Part shown: positions 6,601 to 14,308 of the stretch, piece after piece
Position numbering within the stretch: the stretch's first letter is position 1
Layout of the letters: each line of letters opens with the position of its first letter
NCBI GenBank assembly: GCA_903885895.1
Contig: CAISKC010000416.1
Coordinates: forward strand, 1 to 14,440
DNA: 14,440 bases
Direction: 5' to 3'
From: an uncultured Legionella sp.
GTDB taxonomy: Bacteria > Pseudomonadota > Gammaproteobacteria > Legionellales > Legionellaceae
Position numbers and translations under genes: made by a program
The notes under the pieces: model-generated
Told to the model about the DNA's origin: nothing
The model's input: only the letters and a program-made list of their open reading frames with translations
The model's database searches: none

Positions 6601-6679
6601 ATAACGCTTGAAAAGATGAGTTATTAGCCAATTTTATAAAAAAGACCAAAGTCGGGATGATCTGTTGCGTATTTAGAGA

Positions 6680-6985
6680 CTACTCCCACAACACATCACA
6701 ATGCTTGTCTACTGCAGCTTGTAGTAGCGCTATCAAAGGTAAGGCACGATGCGCGAGACTAATTTCTGGCTCCGCATCTTGCACATCTTGCTCTGCAGAT
6801 GTTTTTGGCTGATTTTTCTCAATGTCTATAGCTTTAATGAGTAATGCCAAAGCAGGCGCCACATCATTGGCTAGTAACGCACCAGGTATACGTCCAGATT
6901 GCCCCATCAGGCTTAATAAACGTTGCGCTATATGGCCAAATAAGGTGATCGATTCATAAGCATCTGTACGAAATGTGACTAACAT
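6680..6985 (-). CDS. DUF1840 domain-containing protein
   Basis: A 101-aa cytoplasmic protein of the DUF1840 family, whose function is unknown. The family pattern is visible: MLVTFRTDAYESITLFGHIAQRLL at the N-terminus, MGQSGRIPGALLANDVAPAL at 27-46, and the C-terminal SLAHRALPLIALLQAAVDKHCDVLWE. A variable acidic/polar linker lies at about 56-74 (KNQPKTSAEQDVQDAE). Its ATG (6983-6985) lies inside the end of gltX, overlapping it by 7 nt, so translation is probably coupled to gltX. Length and ends fit the family; no motif suggests catalysis. Confidence 0.9.
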   Translation of the reverse strand: MLVTFRTDAYESITLFGHIAQRLLSLMGQSGRIPGALLANDVAPALALLIKAIDIEKNQPKTSAEQDVQDAEPEISLAHRALPLIALLQAAVDKHCDVLWE

Positions 6986-8382
6986 ACAACGTCTCCTATT
7001 CTCTGGGCTTTTTCTAAGCGATCTAAAACGCGTTGTTTACCAATTAATTCGAGCGTCGCGTCAATAGACGGTGACATTGTAGAGCCCGTTACCGCCACGC
7101 GCAAAGGTTGTGCCAATTGACCAAAGCCTATTTTCTGCTCAGTGACCACTTCCTTTAAACACAGATGGATGGCTTCACGTTGCCATAACGCTAATGTTTG
7201 TAATCGTTCTTGCAGAATACGTAATATCTCCAACGCAGGTGGCTTCAAATGCGCAGCAACTGCTTCTGCATCATACGCAACCTCTTCTTCATAAAAATAC
7301 CGACTTTTATCTCTCAATTCCACCAACGTTTTAGCTCGATCAGCTTGTAAAGCCACCACGTCTGCCAAAGGAGGGCCCTGATTCAGGTCAATCCCTATTT
7401 CAGCAAAATACCCTTCCAAGGTTTTAGCAATATCAGCAGCAGAATCGTGCTTGATATAATGCTGATTTAGCCATAATAATTTATCGTAATTAAACCCTGA
7501 CACCCCACGACTGACTGCAGATAAATCAAACGTCTCAATCATCTGAGCCAAAGAAAAAATCTCTTGGTCCCCATGCGACCAGCCCAACCGCACCAAATAA
7601 TTTAACAAAGCATGCGGTAAAAACCCCTCTTCTTTAAATTCCAAAACCGAAACTGCGCCATGCCGTTTTGATAAGCGTTTACCATCCTCACCTAAGATCA
7701 TGGGCAAATGTGCAAACTCGGGAACCGGTGCTTGTAAAGCTTGGTATAAATTAATTTGTCGAGGCGTATTATTAATATGATCATCCCCACGAATCACATG
7801 CGTAATCCGCATATCCCAGTCATCTACTACGACTGCAAAATTGTAAGTAGGATGTCCGTCTGACCTCAAAATAATCAAATCATCTAATTCTTGATTATCC
7901 ACAGTAATCGAACCATATACTTTATCTTGAAAATGCACCATACCCTGAGTCGGATTACGAAAGCGAATCACATGGGGTTCATCCGTTGCTTGCAGACCAC
8001 GCTCACGACACAGCCCATCATAACGGGGTTTCAATTTTGCAGCTAATTGTTGCTCGCGCAATGTGTCCAAACGCTCAGAAGAACAAGTACACCGATAAGC
8101 TTGTCCTTGTTTCAGCAATTGCTCAATAATTTCCAAATACCGCGGATACCGCTGCGTTTGGAACACCAGATCTTCATCATGATCCAGGCCCAACCAAGCC
8201 ATTCCATCTAAAATGGTCGCAACCGAAGCTTGCGTCGACCGCTCTTGATCCGTATCTTCAATCCGCAACATAAATTTGCCATGATGATGACGTGCAAACA
8301 ACCAAGAATACAGAGCCGTCCTAACGCCTCCGACATGTAACAATCCAGTTGGACTGGGCGCAAATCGCGTTCGTACTTGCAT
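6979..8382 (-). CDS. gltX: Glutamyl-tRNA synthetase
   Basis: Charges tRNA-Glu with glutamate at the expense of ATP in the cytoplasm. The 467-aa class I synthetase shows FAPSPTGLLHVGGVRTAL at 7-24 (HIGH-type motif HVGG), IEDTD at 41-45, the Y-D-G-L-C segment at 121-125, VIRGDDH at 196-202, and KRLSKRH at 235-241 (KMSKS-type). In E. coli GltX zinc is held by C98, C100, C125 and H127; here C98, C100 and C125 remain but position 127 is Glu, so zinc binding may differ. Start ATG 8380-8382 is preceded by GAGGAA. Divergent from the hybrid kinase gene; the two promoters overlap. Some Legionellales and other proteobacteria carry a second GltX-like enzyme, so specificity cannot be fixed from this copy alone. 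Confidence 0.97.
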   Translation of the reverse strand: MQVRTRFAPSPTGLLHVGGVRTALYSWLFARHHHGKFMLRIEDTDQERSTQASVATILDGMAWLGLDHDEDLVFQTQRYPRYLEIIEQLLKQGQAYRCTCSSERLDTLREQQLAAKLKPRYDGLCRERGLQATDEPHVIRFRNPTQGMVHFQDKVYGSITVDNQELDDLIILRSDGHPTYNFAVVVDDWDMRITHVIRGDDHINNTPRQINLYQALQAPVPEFAHLPMILGEDGKRLSKRHGAVSVLEFKEEGFLPHALLNYLVRLGWSHGDQEIFSLAQMIETFDLSAVSRGVSGFNYDKLLWLNQHYIKHDSAADIAKTLEGYFAEIGIDLNQGPPLADVVALQADRAKTLVELRDKSRYFYEEEVAYDAEAVAAHLKPPALEILRILQERLQTLALWQREAIHLCLKEVVTEQKIGFGQLAQPLRVAVTGSTMSPSIDATLELIGKQRVLDRLEKAQRIGDVVC

Positions 8383-8396
8383 TCACATTCCTCGCA

Positions 8397-8425
8397 TTTT
8401 CAATCGGCTAATCGTCAGGTATACT
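8397..8425 (+). promoter_or_regulatory. Candidate upstream promoter (P1) of the kinase-pfp operon
   Basis: -35 TTTTCA (8397-8402, 4 of 6), 17-bp spacer, -10 TATACT (8420-8425, 5 of 6). Predicted start near 8432, leaving a leader of about 49 nt before the GTG at 8481. Confidence 0.5.
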
Positions 8426-8451
8426 AGCACAAATTTTGGGTCTGTTGACAA
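8421..8451 (-). promoter_or_regulatory. Candidate gltX promoter
   Basis: On the minus strand, -35 TTGTCA (8446-8451), a 19-bp spacer and an extended -10 TGC-TAGTAT (TAGTAT at 8421-8426). The spacer is longer than ideal, but the extended -10 can compensate. Its -10 overlaps the divergent -10 TATACT of the kinase promoter by five bases. Confidence 0.5.
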
Positions 8452-8474
8452 GGCCTCGGCTTCCTAACTATAAG
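8445..8474 (+). promoter_or_regulatory. Candidate downstream promoter (P2) of the kinase-pfp operon
   Basis: Perfect -35 TTGACA (8445-8450), 18-bp spacer, -10 TATAAG (8469-8474, 5 of 6). Predicted start is about 8481, which coincides with the preferred GTG codon, so a transcript from it would be nearly leaderless. Confidence 0.45.
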
Positions 8475-8480
8475 AATAAT

Positions 8481-11249
8481 GTGAAAAAGCTCAACATTCA
8501 AAACCAACTTAGACTCATTGCGCTGGCTCCTGTGCTCTGTCTTGCACTGTTATATGCTTTATTCTACGAGCATCAGTATCAATTAAATGTCAAACAACAA
8601 GTGACACGCTTAGGCAAAGCATATATCAGTCAGTTATTGACGCTAGAGCAACTCAATCATCAGCCAGATGGCAAGTCATTACAAGCGACGTTAGATATGG
8701 TGCATTTTAACCCAGAAATTAATGAAGCAGCCTTCTATGACACCCATGGTCATCTGATCGCGTCCCATGGCGGTCACCCTTTATATTATCTCAGTAAAGA
8801 ACAACGACATATGGGGAATACTCCCCACCAATCCTTATATTCCATCCAATTTATTGTCCCCATTCCACAAACCTATTGCGCTAATCTCGCTGTAAACCCC
8901 GATCCCGATGCACCGGGATTACAACATTATCAAGGCTGGATTTATTTAGATTTAGACAAAAAATTTCTCTTAATTAAACATTACCAAATGGTGCTATCGA
9001 CACTCGCTATCGTCATATTATGTCTGATTATAGGATTGATTGGTCATTATTTTTTGGCAAAAAACATTTATGCACCCATCCTGCGCTTATATCACAATAT
9101 GGAGAGGATTCTACGCCAAGAATATGATGTCACATTTGACACCAGCAAAAACGATGAACTGGGTATCATCGAGCAAGGATGCGCACATTTACAACAAAGT
9201 TATTTGGGTATGACGCAAGAATTTAACCAGCAGCTTGAAATAGCTACCCATGATCTACAACAAAGCCTCGAAATGTTGGAAGTTAAAAATATTGAACTGA
9301 GTTTAGATAAAAAGAAAATAGAAGAAAAAACACGTAATAAATCAGAGTTTTTAGCCAGCATGAGTCATGAAATTCGTACACCGATGAACGGGGTGATCGG
9401 ATTTACCAATGTGTTACTTGATACACAACTTGATAATTTACAATTAGATTATGTCAAAACCATTCAATCATCTGCTCAAGATCTATTGGTCATTATCAAT
9501 GATATTTTGGATTACTCTAAAATTGATGCTGGAAAACTCCATTTAGACCATATCCCTGTCAATTTGCGAACTTGCATTGATGAAGTGGTTGCGATGATTG
9601 CGCAGACTGCACACAAAAAAAAGATTGATTTGATTCCGATCACTGCGGTTTCTGTGCCAAAAACAGTATTAGGAGATCCTTGGCGCATCAAACAAATCAT
9701 CAGTAATTTGGTATCGAATGCTGTCAAATTTACCGACGTCGGCCATGTATTGATCCGCACATACATAGAAGAAGAAGCTCAGCAGCATTACACCATTGTT
9801 TTTTCCATTTCTGATACAGGCGTTGGCATTGCGGAAAAAGACCAAACCACGTTATTTCAAGCATTTCATCAAGTAGACAGCATGCCCAATCGTCGGCATG
9901 GTGGATCAGGCCTGGGTTTGGTTATTTGCAAAAAATTAGTCGACCATATGCACGGCCATATTACGATCCAATCAGAATCGAACAAAGGAGCCGTTTTCAC
10001 AGTTCGTCTCAAACTTGAAAAATTGCTTCCTTATGAACATGAAAAACTGCAAGTACCCCTTGCGCCAACCATCACAGCCTTATGTTTCGATGAGCATGCA
10101 TTACATTTAGAAGCACTATGTTCTGGATTGAGCTATCTAGGTGTGAATTGTCAAGCAATCTCCAATTATGAACAATTATCTGCCACACTTAGTGCACAAC
10201 CCAATTATGACCTGGCTTTTATTGCTATACATCCTCACCAACAAGAAACCATTGCTGCGTGGATGCAAGATCTGATGATTCCTTGGGTATTGGTATCTAA
10301 AACCTATATTAAAGACTACACATTATTGGGTGCCAAAGCATTATTATTCAAACCCCCGAATATTCACAAACTCAATGAGGTATTAGACACGATCGTCCTA
10401 AAAATCGCACAATCTCAAAATCATACTGTCTTCATGGTCGACCAAACACCTATAACTTGGCAAGATCCAAGCAAATTAGATACAAAACCACGCATTGAAT
10501 CAGATCTTCCCTATTTACGCCAATTGTTGCGAGAAAAACAGGCACGCATACTCATAGCTGAGGACAATCCAATTAGCCGAAGATTACTCAATTCAATCCT
10601 AAAAGACTGTGCTATCATTGATACAGCCCATGATGGTGAAGAGGCCATCTTAGCATGCCAAAATCAAGTGTATTCTGCCATTTTACTGGATTTACATATG
10701 CCCAAATATAACGGCCTAGAAACAGCAGCGAAAATTCGTCAACAATCAACACTCCATACACAAATACCCATTATCCTCATTTCAGCAAATGGCCTTGATT
10801 TGCAGCAAACCGATCTCCAGCAAGCTGGCATCAAACTCGCAATCCAAAAGCCCATTGATGAACAATATTTGCTGCGTCATTTGCTACAATTGATCGCAGA
10901 TCCTAAAAAAACGGCGATTGATTGGTCAGTTTGTGTTGCGAAATTATCAGGAAATATTCCTTTAGCAACAGAGTTTTTAGCAGAATTTGTTAAGGAACTA
11001 CATAAACATCGTGTGGAATTAATAAACATATTTACGACTAATGACTGTGACGCTCTAGAAAAAATCGTGCATCAAATTCATGGTGCATGTTGCTTTTGCG
11101 GCGTCAGTGCATTACAAAAACAAGCGTCATATCTCGAAAACAAATTACGACAAGCCAAATCAACCGCTGATGTAGAACAAGATTTTTTGCGATTGTTAGA
11201 AGAAATGGAAGCCGTGATAATTGAGTATGCGGAATCGTATCAAAATTAA
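8481..11249 (+). CDS. Tripartite hybrid sensor histidine kinase of the BarA/GacS/LetS type
   Basis: Inner-membrane kinase that by family precedent phosphorylates a GacA/LetA/UvrY response regulator, which drives small RNAs that titrate CsrA. Numbered from GTG 8481 (922 aa): TM1 about 10-28, periplasmic sensor 30-168, TM2 about 170-192, HAMP about 194-246, coiled linker, HisKA with phospho-His H296 (MSHEIRTPMNG), HATPase with N-box N409 (NLVSNAVKF), SDTGVGI 444-450 and GGSGLGL 474-480. A receiver-like domain (about 530-640) has Ala where the phospho-Asp should be (FIAIHP). A full receiver (688-805) has E694/D695, D737 (LLDLHMP) and K790; the Hpt domain has H867 (IHGACCF). The frame opens earlier with a TTG at 8436, but that lies at or before the likely transcript start, so I prefer GTG 8481. 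pfp follows 14 nt after the stop. Sensory signal unknown; BarA/LetS assignment by architecture. Confidence 0.92.
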   Translation: MKKLNIQNQLRLIALAPVLCLALLYALFYEHQYQLNVKQQVTRLGKAYISQLLTLEQLNHQPDGKSLQATLDMVHFNPEINEAAFYDTHGHLIASHGGHPLYYLSKEQRHMGNTPHQSLYSIQFIVPIPQTYCANLAVNPDPDAPGLQHYQGWIYLDLDKKFLLIKHYQMVLSTLAIVILCLIIGLIGHYFLAKNIYAPILRLYHNMERILRQEYDVTFDTSKNDELGIIEQGCAHLQQSYLGMTQEFNQQLEIATHDLQQSLEMLEVKNIELSLDKKKIEEKTRNKSEFLASMSHEIRTPMNGVIGFTNVLLDTQLDNLQLDYVKTIQSSAQDLLVIINDILDYSKIDAGKLHLDHIPVNLRTCIDEVVAMIAQTAHKKKIDLIPITAVSVPKTVLGDPWRIKQIISNLVSNAVKFTDVGHVLIRTYIEEEAQQHYTIVFSISDTGVGIAEKDQTTLFQAFHQVDSMPNRRHGGSGLGLVICKKLVDHMHGHITIQSESNKGAVFTVRLKLEKLLPYEHEKLQVPLAPTITALCFDEHALHLEALCSGLSYLGVNCQAISNYEQLSATLSAQPNYDLAFIAIHPHQQETIAAWMQDLMIPWVLVSKTYIKDYTLLGAKALLFKPPNIHKLNEVLDTIVLKIAQSQNHTVFMVDQTPITWQDPSKLDTKPRIESDLPYLRQLLREKQARILIAEDNPISRRLLNSILKDCAIIDTAHDGEEAILACQNQVYSAILLDLHMPKYNGLETAAKIRQQSTLHTQIPIILISANGLDLQQTDLQQAGIKLAIQKPIDEQYLLRHLLQLIADPKKTAIDWSVCVAKLSGNIPLATEFLAEFVKELHKHRVELINIFTTNDCDALEKIVHQIHGACCFCGVSALQKQASYLENKLRQAKSTADVEQDFLRLLEEMEAVIIEYAESYQN

Positions 11250-11263
11250 ATTAAGGACCTATT

Positions 11264-12514
11264 ATGGCTATCCAAAATGCTCTTTATGCCCAATCTGGTG
11301 GTGTCACTGCCGTTATCAATGCGTCTGCCTGCGCCGTTATTCAGACTGCACGCCTGAATCCTGATAAAATAGGGACAGTCTACGCAGCCCATAATGGGAT
11401 CATTGGCGCATTAAATGAAGCACTCATTGATACTGCACAAGAAACAGATACTAATATCGCCAAATTGATGCATACCCCCGCCGGCGCATTTGGTTCTTGT
11501 CGGCATAAATTAGCTGCCGATGGCCCAGAATTGGTGCGCTTAATGGACGTATTTCGTGCTCATAACATCGGCTATTTTTTCTATAATGGTGGCGGAGACT
11601 CACAAGACACTGCCGCGAAAATTGCCGATTACAGTCAATCAATCGGGTTTCCAGTCACGTGTATTGGGATCCCTAAAACTGTAGATAATGATTTACCTTT
11701 TACGGACGCATGTCCAGGTTTTGGATCCGTCGCAAAATATGTTGCCATTTCCACACGAGAAGCCAGTTTAGATGTGGCGTCCATGTGTGAATCATCAACG
11801 AAAGTATTCATTTTAGAAGTGATGGGAAGGCATGCTGGGTGGATTGCAGCTGCAGCCGGTTTAGCTGGCAAGCAGGCACATGAAGCCCCGCACATCATCT
11901 TATTTCCTGAAATCCCTTTTGATGAAGCCAAGTTTTTAAAAAAAGTATCCGAATGCACCCGAGATTATGGGTATTGCGTCGTTGTTGCAGCAGAAGGCAT
12001 TAAAAATCTACAAGGAAAATTTGTAGCAGAAGCCGGTCTGCGTGACGCATTTGGACATGCTCAATTGGGCGGTGTAGCCCCTATTTTGGCTCAATTAGTT
12101 AAAAAAGAATTACGTTTCAAATATCATTGGGCCGTTGCTGATTACTTACAGCGCTCTGCGCGACATATTGCATCTGCGGTTGATCTGGAGCAAGCGTACG
12201 CCTTAGGTAAAAAAGCTGTAGATCTAGCTCTGAGCGGTACGTCTGGGGTCATGCCAATCATTGTTCGAGAGCAAGATGAACCCTATCGTTGGTCAGTCGG
12301 ACAAGTACCCTTATCTGAGGTTGCCAACCAAGAAAAGAAAATGCCCGAAGAATTCATTCGTGCCGATGGTATGGGCATCACAGAAGCTTGCCGTAAATAT
12401 TTAAATCCTTTGATCCAAGGGGAGGCATACCCACCTTACCATGAGGGGATCCCTGATTACATTCAAATCCAAGCTAATCTGATTCCGAAATGTTTACCAC
12501 AATGGGGCTCCTAG
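11264..12514 (+). CDS. pfp: 6-phosphofructokinase, probably pyrophosphate-dependent
   Basis: Converts fructose 6-phosphate and fructose 1,6-bisphosphate, using PPi instead of ATP, so reversible and usable in glycolysis and gluconeogenesis. The 416-aa protein (ATP-type bacterial enzymes are about 320) has GGGDSQDTA from 109, where ATP enzymes have GGDGS with Gly in place of this Asp, and GIPKTVDNDLP at 135-145, where ATP enzymes have GTIDND; both changes mark PPi donors. MGRHAGW at 187-193 contributes to sugar-phosphate binding. Start ATG 11264 has AAGGAC 6 nt upstream and lies 14 nt after the kinase gene, so they form an operon. The stop lies in a 14-bp palindrome, and a terminator follows at 12526. 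Donor specificity is inferred from residues, not proven. Confidence 0.93.
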   Translation: MAIQNALYAQSGGVTAVINASACAVIQTARLNPDKIGTVYAAHNGIIGALNEALIDTAQETDTNIAKLMHTPAGAFGSCRHKLAADGPELVRLMDVFRAHNIGYFFYNGGGDSQDTAAKIADYSQSIGFPVTCIGIPKTVDNDLPFTDACPGFGSVAKYVAISTREASLDVASMCESSTKVFILEVMGRHAGWIAAAAGLAGKQAHEAPHIILFPEIPFDEAKFLKKVSECTRDYGYCVVVAAEGIKNLQGKFVAEAGLRDAFGHAQLGGVAPILAQLVKKELRFKYHWAVADYLQRSARHIASAVDLEQAYALGKKAVDLALSGTSGVMPIIVREQDEPYRWSVGQVPLSEVANQEKKMPEEFIRADGMGITEACRKYLNPLIQGEAYPPYHEGIPDYIQIQANLIPKCLPQWGS

Positions 12515-12519
12515 GAGCC
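12506..12519. repeat. 14-bp perfect palindrome over the pfp stop codon
   Basis: GGCTCCTAGGAGCC is perfectly self-complementary and includes the TAG stop (12512-12514). As RNA it gives a 5-bp GC-rich hairpin with a 4-nt loop. It precedes the terminator by 6 nt and may protect the 3' end or be a protein site; no T-run follows it directly. Confidence 0.6.
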
Positions 12520-12525
12520 ACGAAG

Positions 12526-12556
12526 CCGGCACGATCAGAGTGCGGGATTTTTGTTT
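12526..12556 (+). terminator. Rho-independent terminator of the kinase-pfp operon
   Basis: CCGGCAC (12526-12532) pairs with GTGCGGG (12540-12546) with one internal G-G mismatch around a 7-nt loop, followed by ATTTTTGTTT (12547-12556). Position 12 nt after the pfp stop and the T-run support an intrinsic terminator. Confidence 0.75.
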
Positions 12557-12644
12557 CGCTAGGTGCAAGCTTCACGCTCGCTTTGAAGTTTCATTGAACT
12601 GCCCTAGGGATATCTTGGTTTTATCTACCACTACGCTGATTATA

Positions 12645-12653
12645 TGTTATAAT
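12645..12653 (+). promoter_or_regulatory. Extended -10 promoter of the 539-aa gene
   Basis: TGT-TATAAT is a perfect extended -10 (TG at 12645-12646, TATAAT at 12648-12653). The -35 region at the ideal distance (CTACCA, 12625-12630) is weak, as is common with extended -10 promoters. The predicted start is near 12660, giving a leader of only about 29 nt. No clear PmrA-type TTAATA direct repeat is seen upstream. Confidence 0.65.
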
Positions 12654-12665
12654 TAAAGCAAATTG

Positions 12666-12683
12666 TTCCTATTTCAACAGGAA
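12666..12683 (+). promoter_or_regulatory. Small hairpin overlapping the ribosome binding site of the 539-aa gene
   Basis: TTCCT (12666-12670) is the inverse complement of AGGAA (12679-12683) with an 8-nt loop. AGGAAG is the Shine-Dalgarno of the gene starting at 12689, so the short stem would hide it. With the predicted transcript start near 12660 the hairpin would fill most of the leader. Five base pairs is marginal stability, which would suit a heat- or protein-sensitive switch but could also be chance. Confidence 0.35.
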
Positions 12684-12688
12684 GCATC

Positions 12689-14308
12689 ATGAGCGCAGGT
12701 AATTCTGATAACAAAGCTAGAACACAAGCAAGAAACTTTAAAGAACAAATGACTATGTGGCGCTCCCCTATTTCCACCGCACTTAGCCCTGCTTATCTAT
12801 TGAAGAACTATGCACTAGGGTTGGTAGGATATGATTTGAGTGATCTGATCGGAACTCAAATGGATACGTCTATTGACGCGTTTCACTCTCCTCAAGCACG
12901 CGCTCAGATTTTAAGAAACAACGTCGAAGGGATCAAAACATCCCATTTGAATGAACATATTAAAAAAGCCAACCAATCCATTAGAACCAATTTAGAAGAT
13001 GTCTTAACTCGTACGACCACCGGATTCGAAACACTAAAGGCCTCCATTGAAAAACTGTTACCTGATCCGGCAGCCCAAGAAAAACTTGACCTTCTTACTG
13101 CAATGGAAGATATAGCAGGAAATCAAGGTTATGCTAGCTTGCGCACAACCCGAGCTCTCAATGATGAAATGGAGCAATTCAAACTCCGAATGGAGGCTTT
13201 GCAAGAATTATTAGAAACCAATGCAGTTGATAATCCGCGCGTCATTACTGCCTATGTCAAAGAACAATATGCCAAACTGCTAGAACAACTAAAACTTAAA
13301 AAAACAGCAGACTTAAACAAGATAGCTGAAAATATGCGCGATCTCAGACGAGACGGCGGTCCTCGTTTTACAAACTCAGAATATGCTGAACTAGAAGCCA
13401 CTTTAAAAAAAGATATCAATGAGGTTTACGAAAAAGCTGAAAAGGCCTTAGATAAAGATTTTAAAACAGGCACACCTGCAGAAAAAAAAGATGGAAAAGA
13501 CGTCGATAAAGGTACCCCTAGCCTATTTTCCAATCTTGACAAAGCCACTAAGCAAGCCGAAGCAGAATTACTTAATTTTGTGCTCTTTGCGGAAAAATCC
13601 AAATCAAAAATGCTGGTAGAATCCGGACTGAGTGGAGGTTTAGGCGCTGGTTCGCTCAACAACGGTAGAATATATCGTGATATTTCTTTTGATGACTATG
13701 CGCAGTCACTACCAGAACGCGACTCTTCTTGGGTAAGCCCGACAGCATGGATGCAATACGCTCAATTTTTAATGAACAATAAGGGTGAGCTAACGACACC
13801 GTCTGGTCTACGTATAAGCCATACTGATGGGGGTATGCAATTTTCATTTCCATCTGGCTCTTCATTCTATCATCATTACCAAGATAGATTATTAGGCGCG
13901 GACATGATGATGATGGTGAATGAAATTGTCAGACAAGGCAAAGATGAAATTACCTTTGTCCTTACTGAGTGCTCTGATCCTAAATTGAGAAAAGTACTCA
14001 TGGAAGAGTTTTATTATGCTGCACATTTGGCAGGATTTCCGGATGATAAAATCAAATTCGAAATCTCTGGATGCCCACGAGCTAAGACAGAGGAAGAGCA
14101 AAAGCCTATTGACAATAAAACAGCAGCCGAATGCATGGGTATGTTAGGACGCGCTCCAAAACGCGCGCAACTGAAAAAGGCTCAATGGGATCAAGACCAA
14201 GCTGCATTAGATAACACTGTATACGTAAAAGGCTTAAGTGATCGTATCGATGACATGATTAACCAAAATGCACCTGCTCTTCAAGGATTGGGGCGCAATA
14301 ATATTTAG
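12689..14308 (+). CDS. Hypothetical 539-aa soluble protein, candidate secreted effector
   Basis: Not recognised. No signal peptide or clear membrane helix. Residues 1-60 are mixed (ALSPAYLLKNYALGLVGYDLSDLIG); 85-260 are strongly helical and charged, likely coiled coil; 262-285 is a low-complexity Lys/Asp/Glu/Thr linker; 325-350 is Gly-rich (SGLSGGLGAGSLNNGR). A compact C-terminal domain at about 370-465 carries GGMQFSFPSGSSFYHHYQDRLLGADMMMMVNEIVRQGKDEI, then a TFVLTECSDPKLRKVLMEEFYYAAHLAGFPDD strand-helix pattern. That alternation recalls small polyvalent-protein (LPD7-like) and Legionella effector C-terminal domains, a weak impression only. Start ATG 12689 has AGGAAG 4 nt upstream and its own extended -10 promoter. 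It stands alone after the pfp terminator. Modular coiled-coil architecture in a Legionellales-like genome makes a Dot/Icm effector plausible; a structural protein is the alternative. Confidence 0.85.
   Translation: MSAGNSDNKARTQARNFKEQMTMWRSPISTALSPAYLLKNYALGLVGYDLSDLIGTQMDTSIDAFHSPQARAQILRNNVEGIKTSHLNEHIKKANQSIRTNLEDVLTRTTTGFETLKASIEKLLPDPAAQEKLDLLTAMEDIAGNQGYASLRTTRALNDEMEQFKLRMEALQELLETNAVDNPRVITAYVKEQYAKLLEQLKLKKTADLNKIAENMRDLRRDGGPRFTNSEYAELEATLKKDINEVYEKAEKALDKDFKTGTPAEKKDGKDVDKGTPSLFSNLDKATKQAEAELLNFVLFAEKSKSKMLVESGLSGGLGAGSLNNGRIYRDISFDDYAQSLPERDSSWVSPTAWMQYAQFLMNNKGELTTPSGLRISHTDGGMQFSFPSGSSFYHHYQDRLLGADMMMMVNEIVRQGKDEITFVLTECSDPKLRKVLMEEFYYAAHLAGFPDDKIKFEISGCPRAKTEEEQKPIDNKTAAECMGMLGRAPKRAQLKKAQWDQDQAALDNTVYVKGLSDRIDDMINQNAPALQGLGRNNI

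Noticed and set aside
6628..6670. Intrinsic terminator for DUF1840 (T6 run on the minus strand)
   Set aside because: The T-run is good, but the preceding stem is only GAC/GTC (3 bp), too weak to call.
12550..12660. PmrA-type regulatory direct repeat upstream of the effector candidate
   Set aside because: No TTAATA-like tandem repeat at 11-bp spacing is present; the only strong element is the extended -10.
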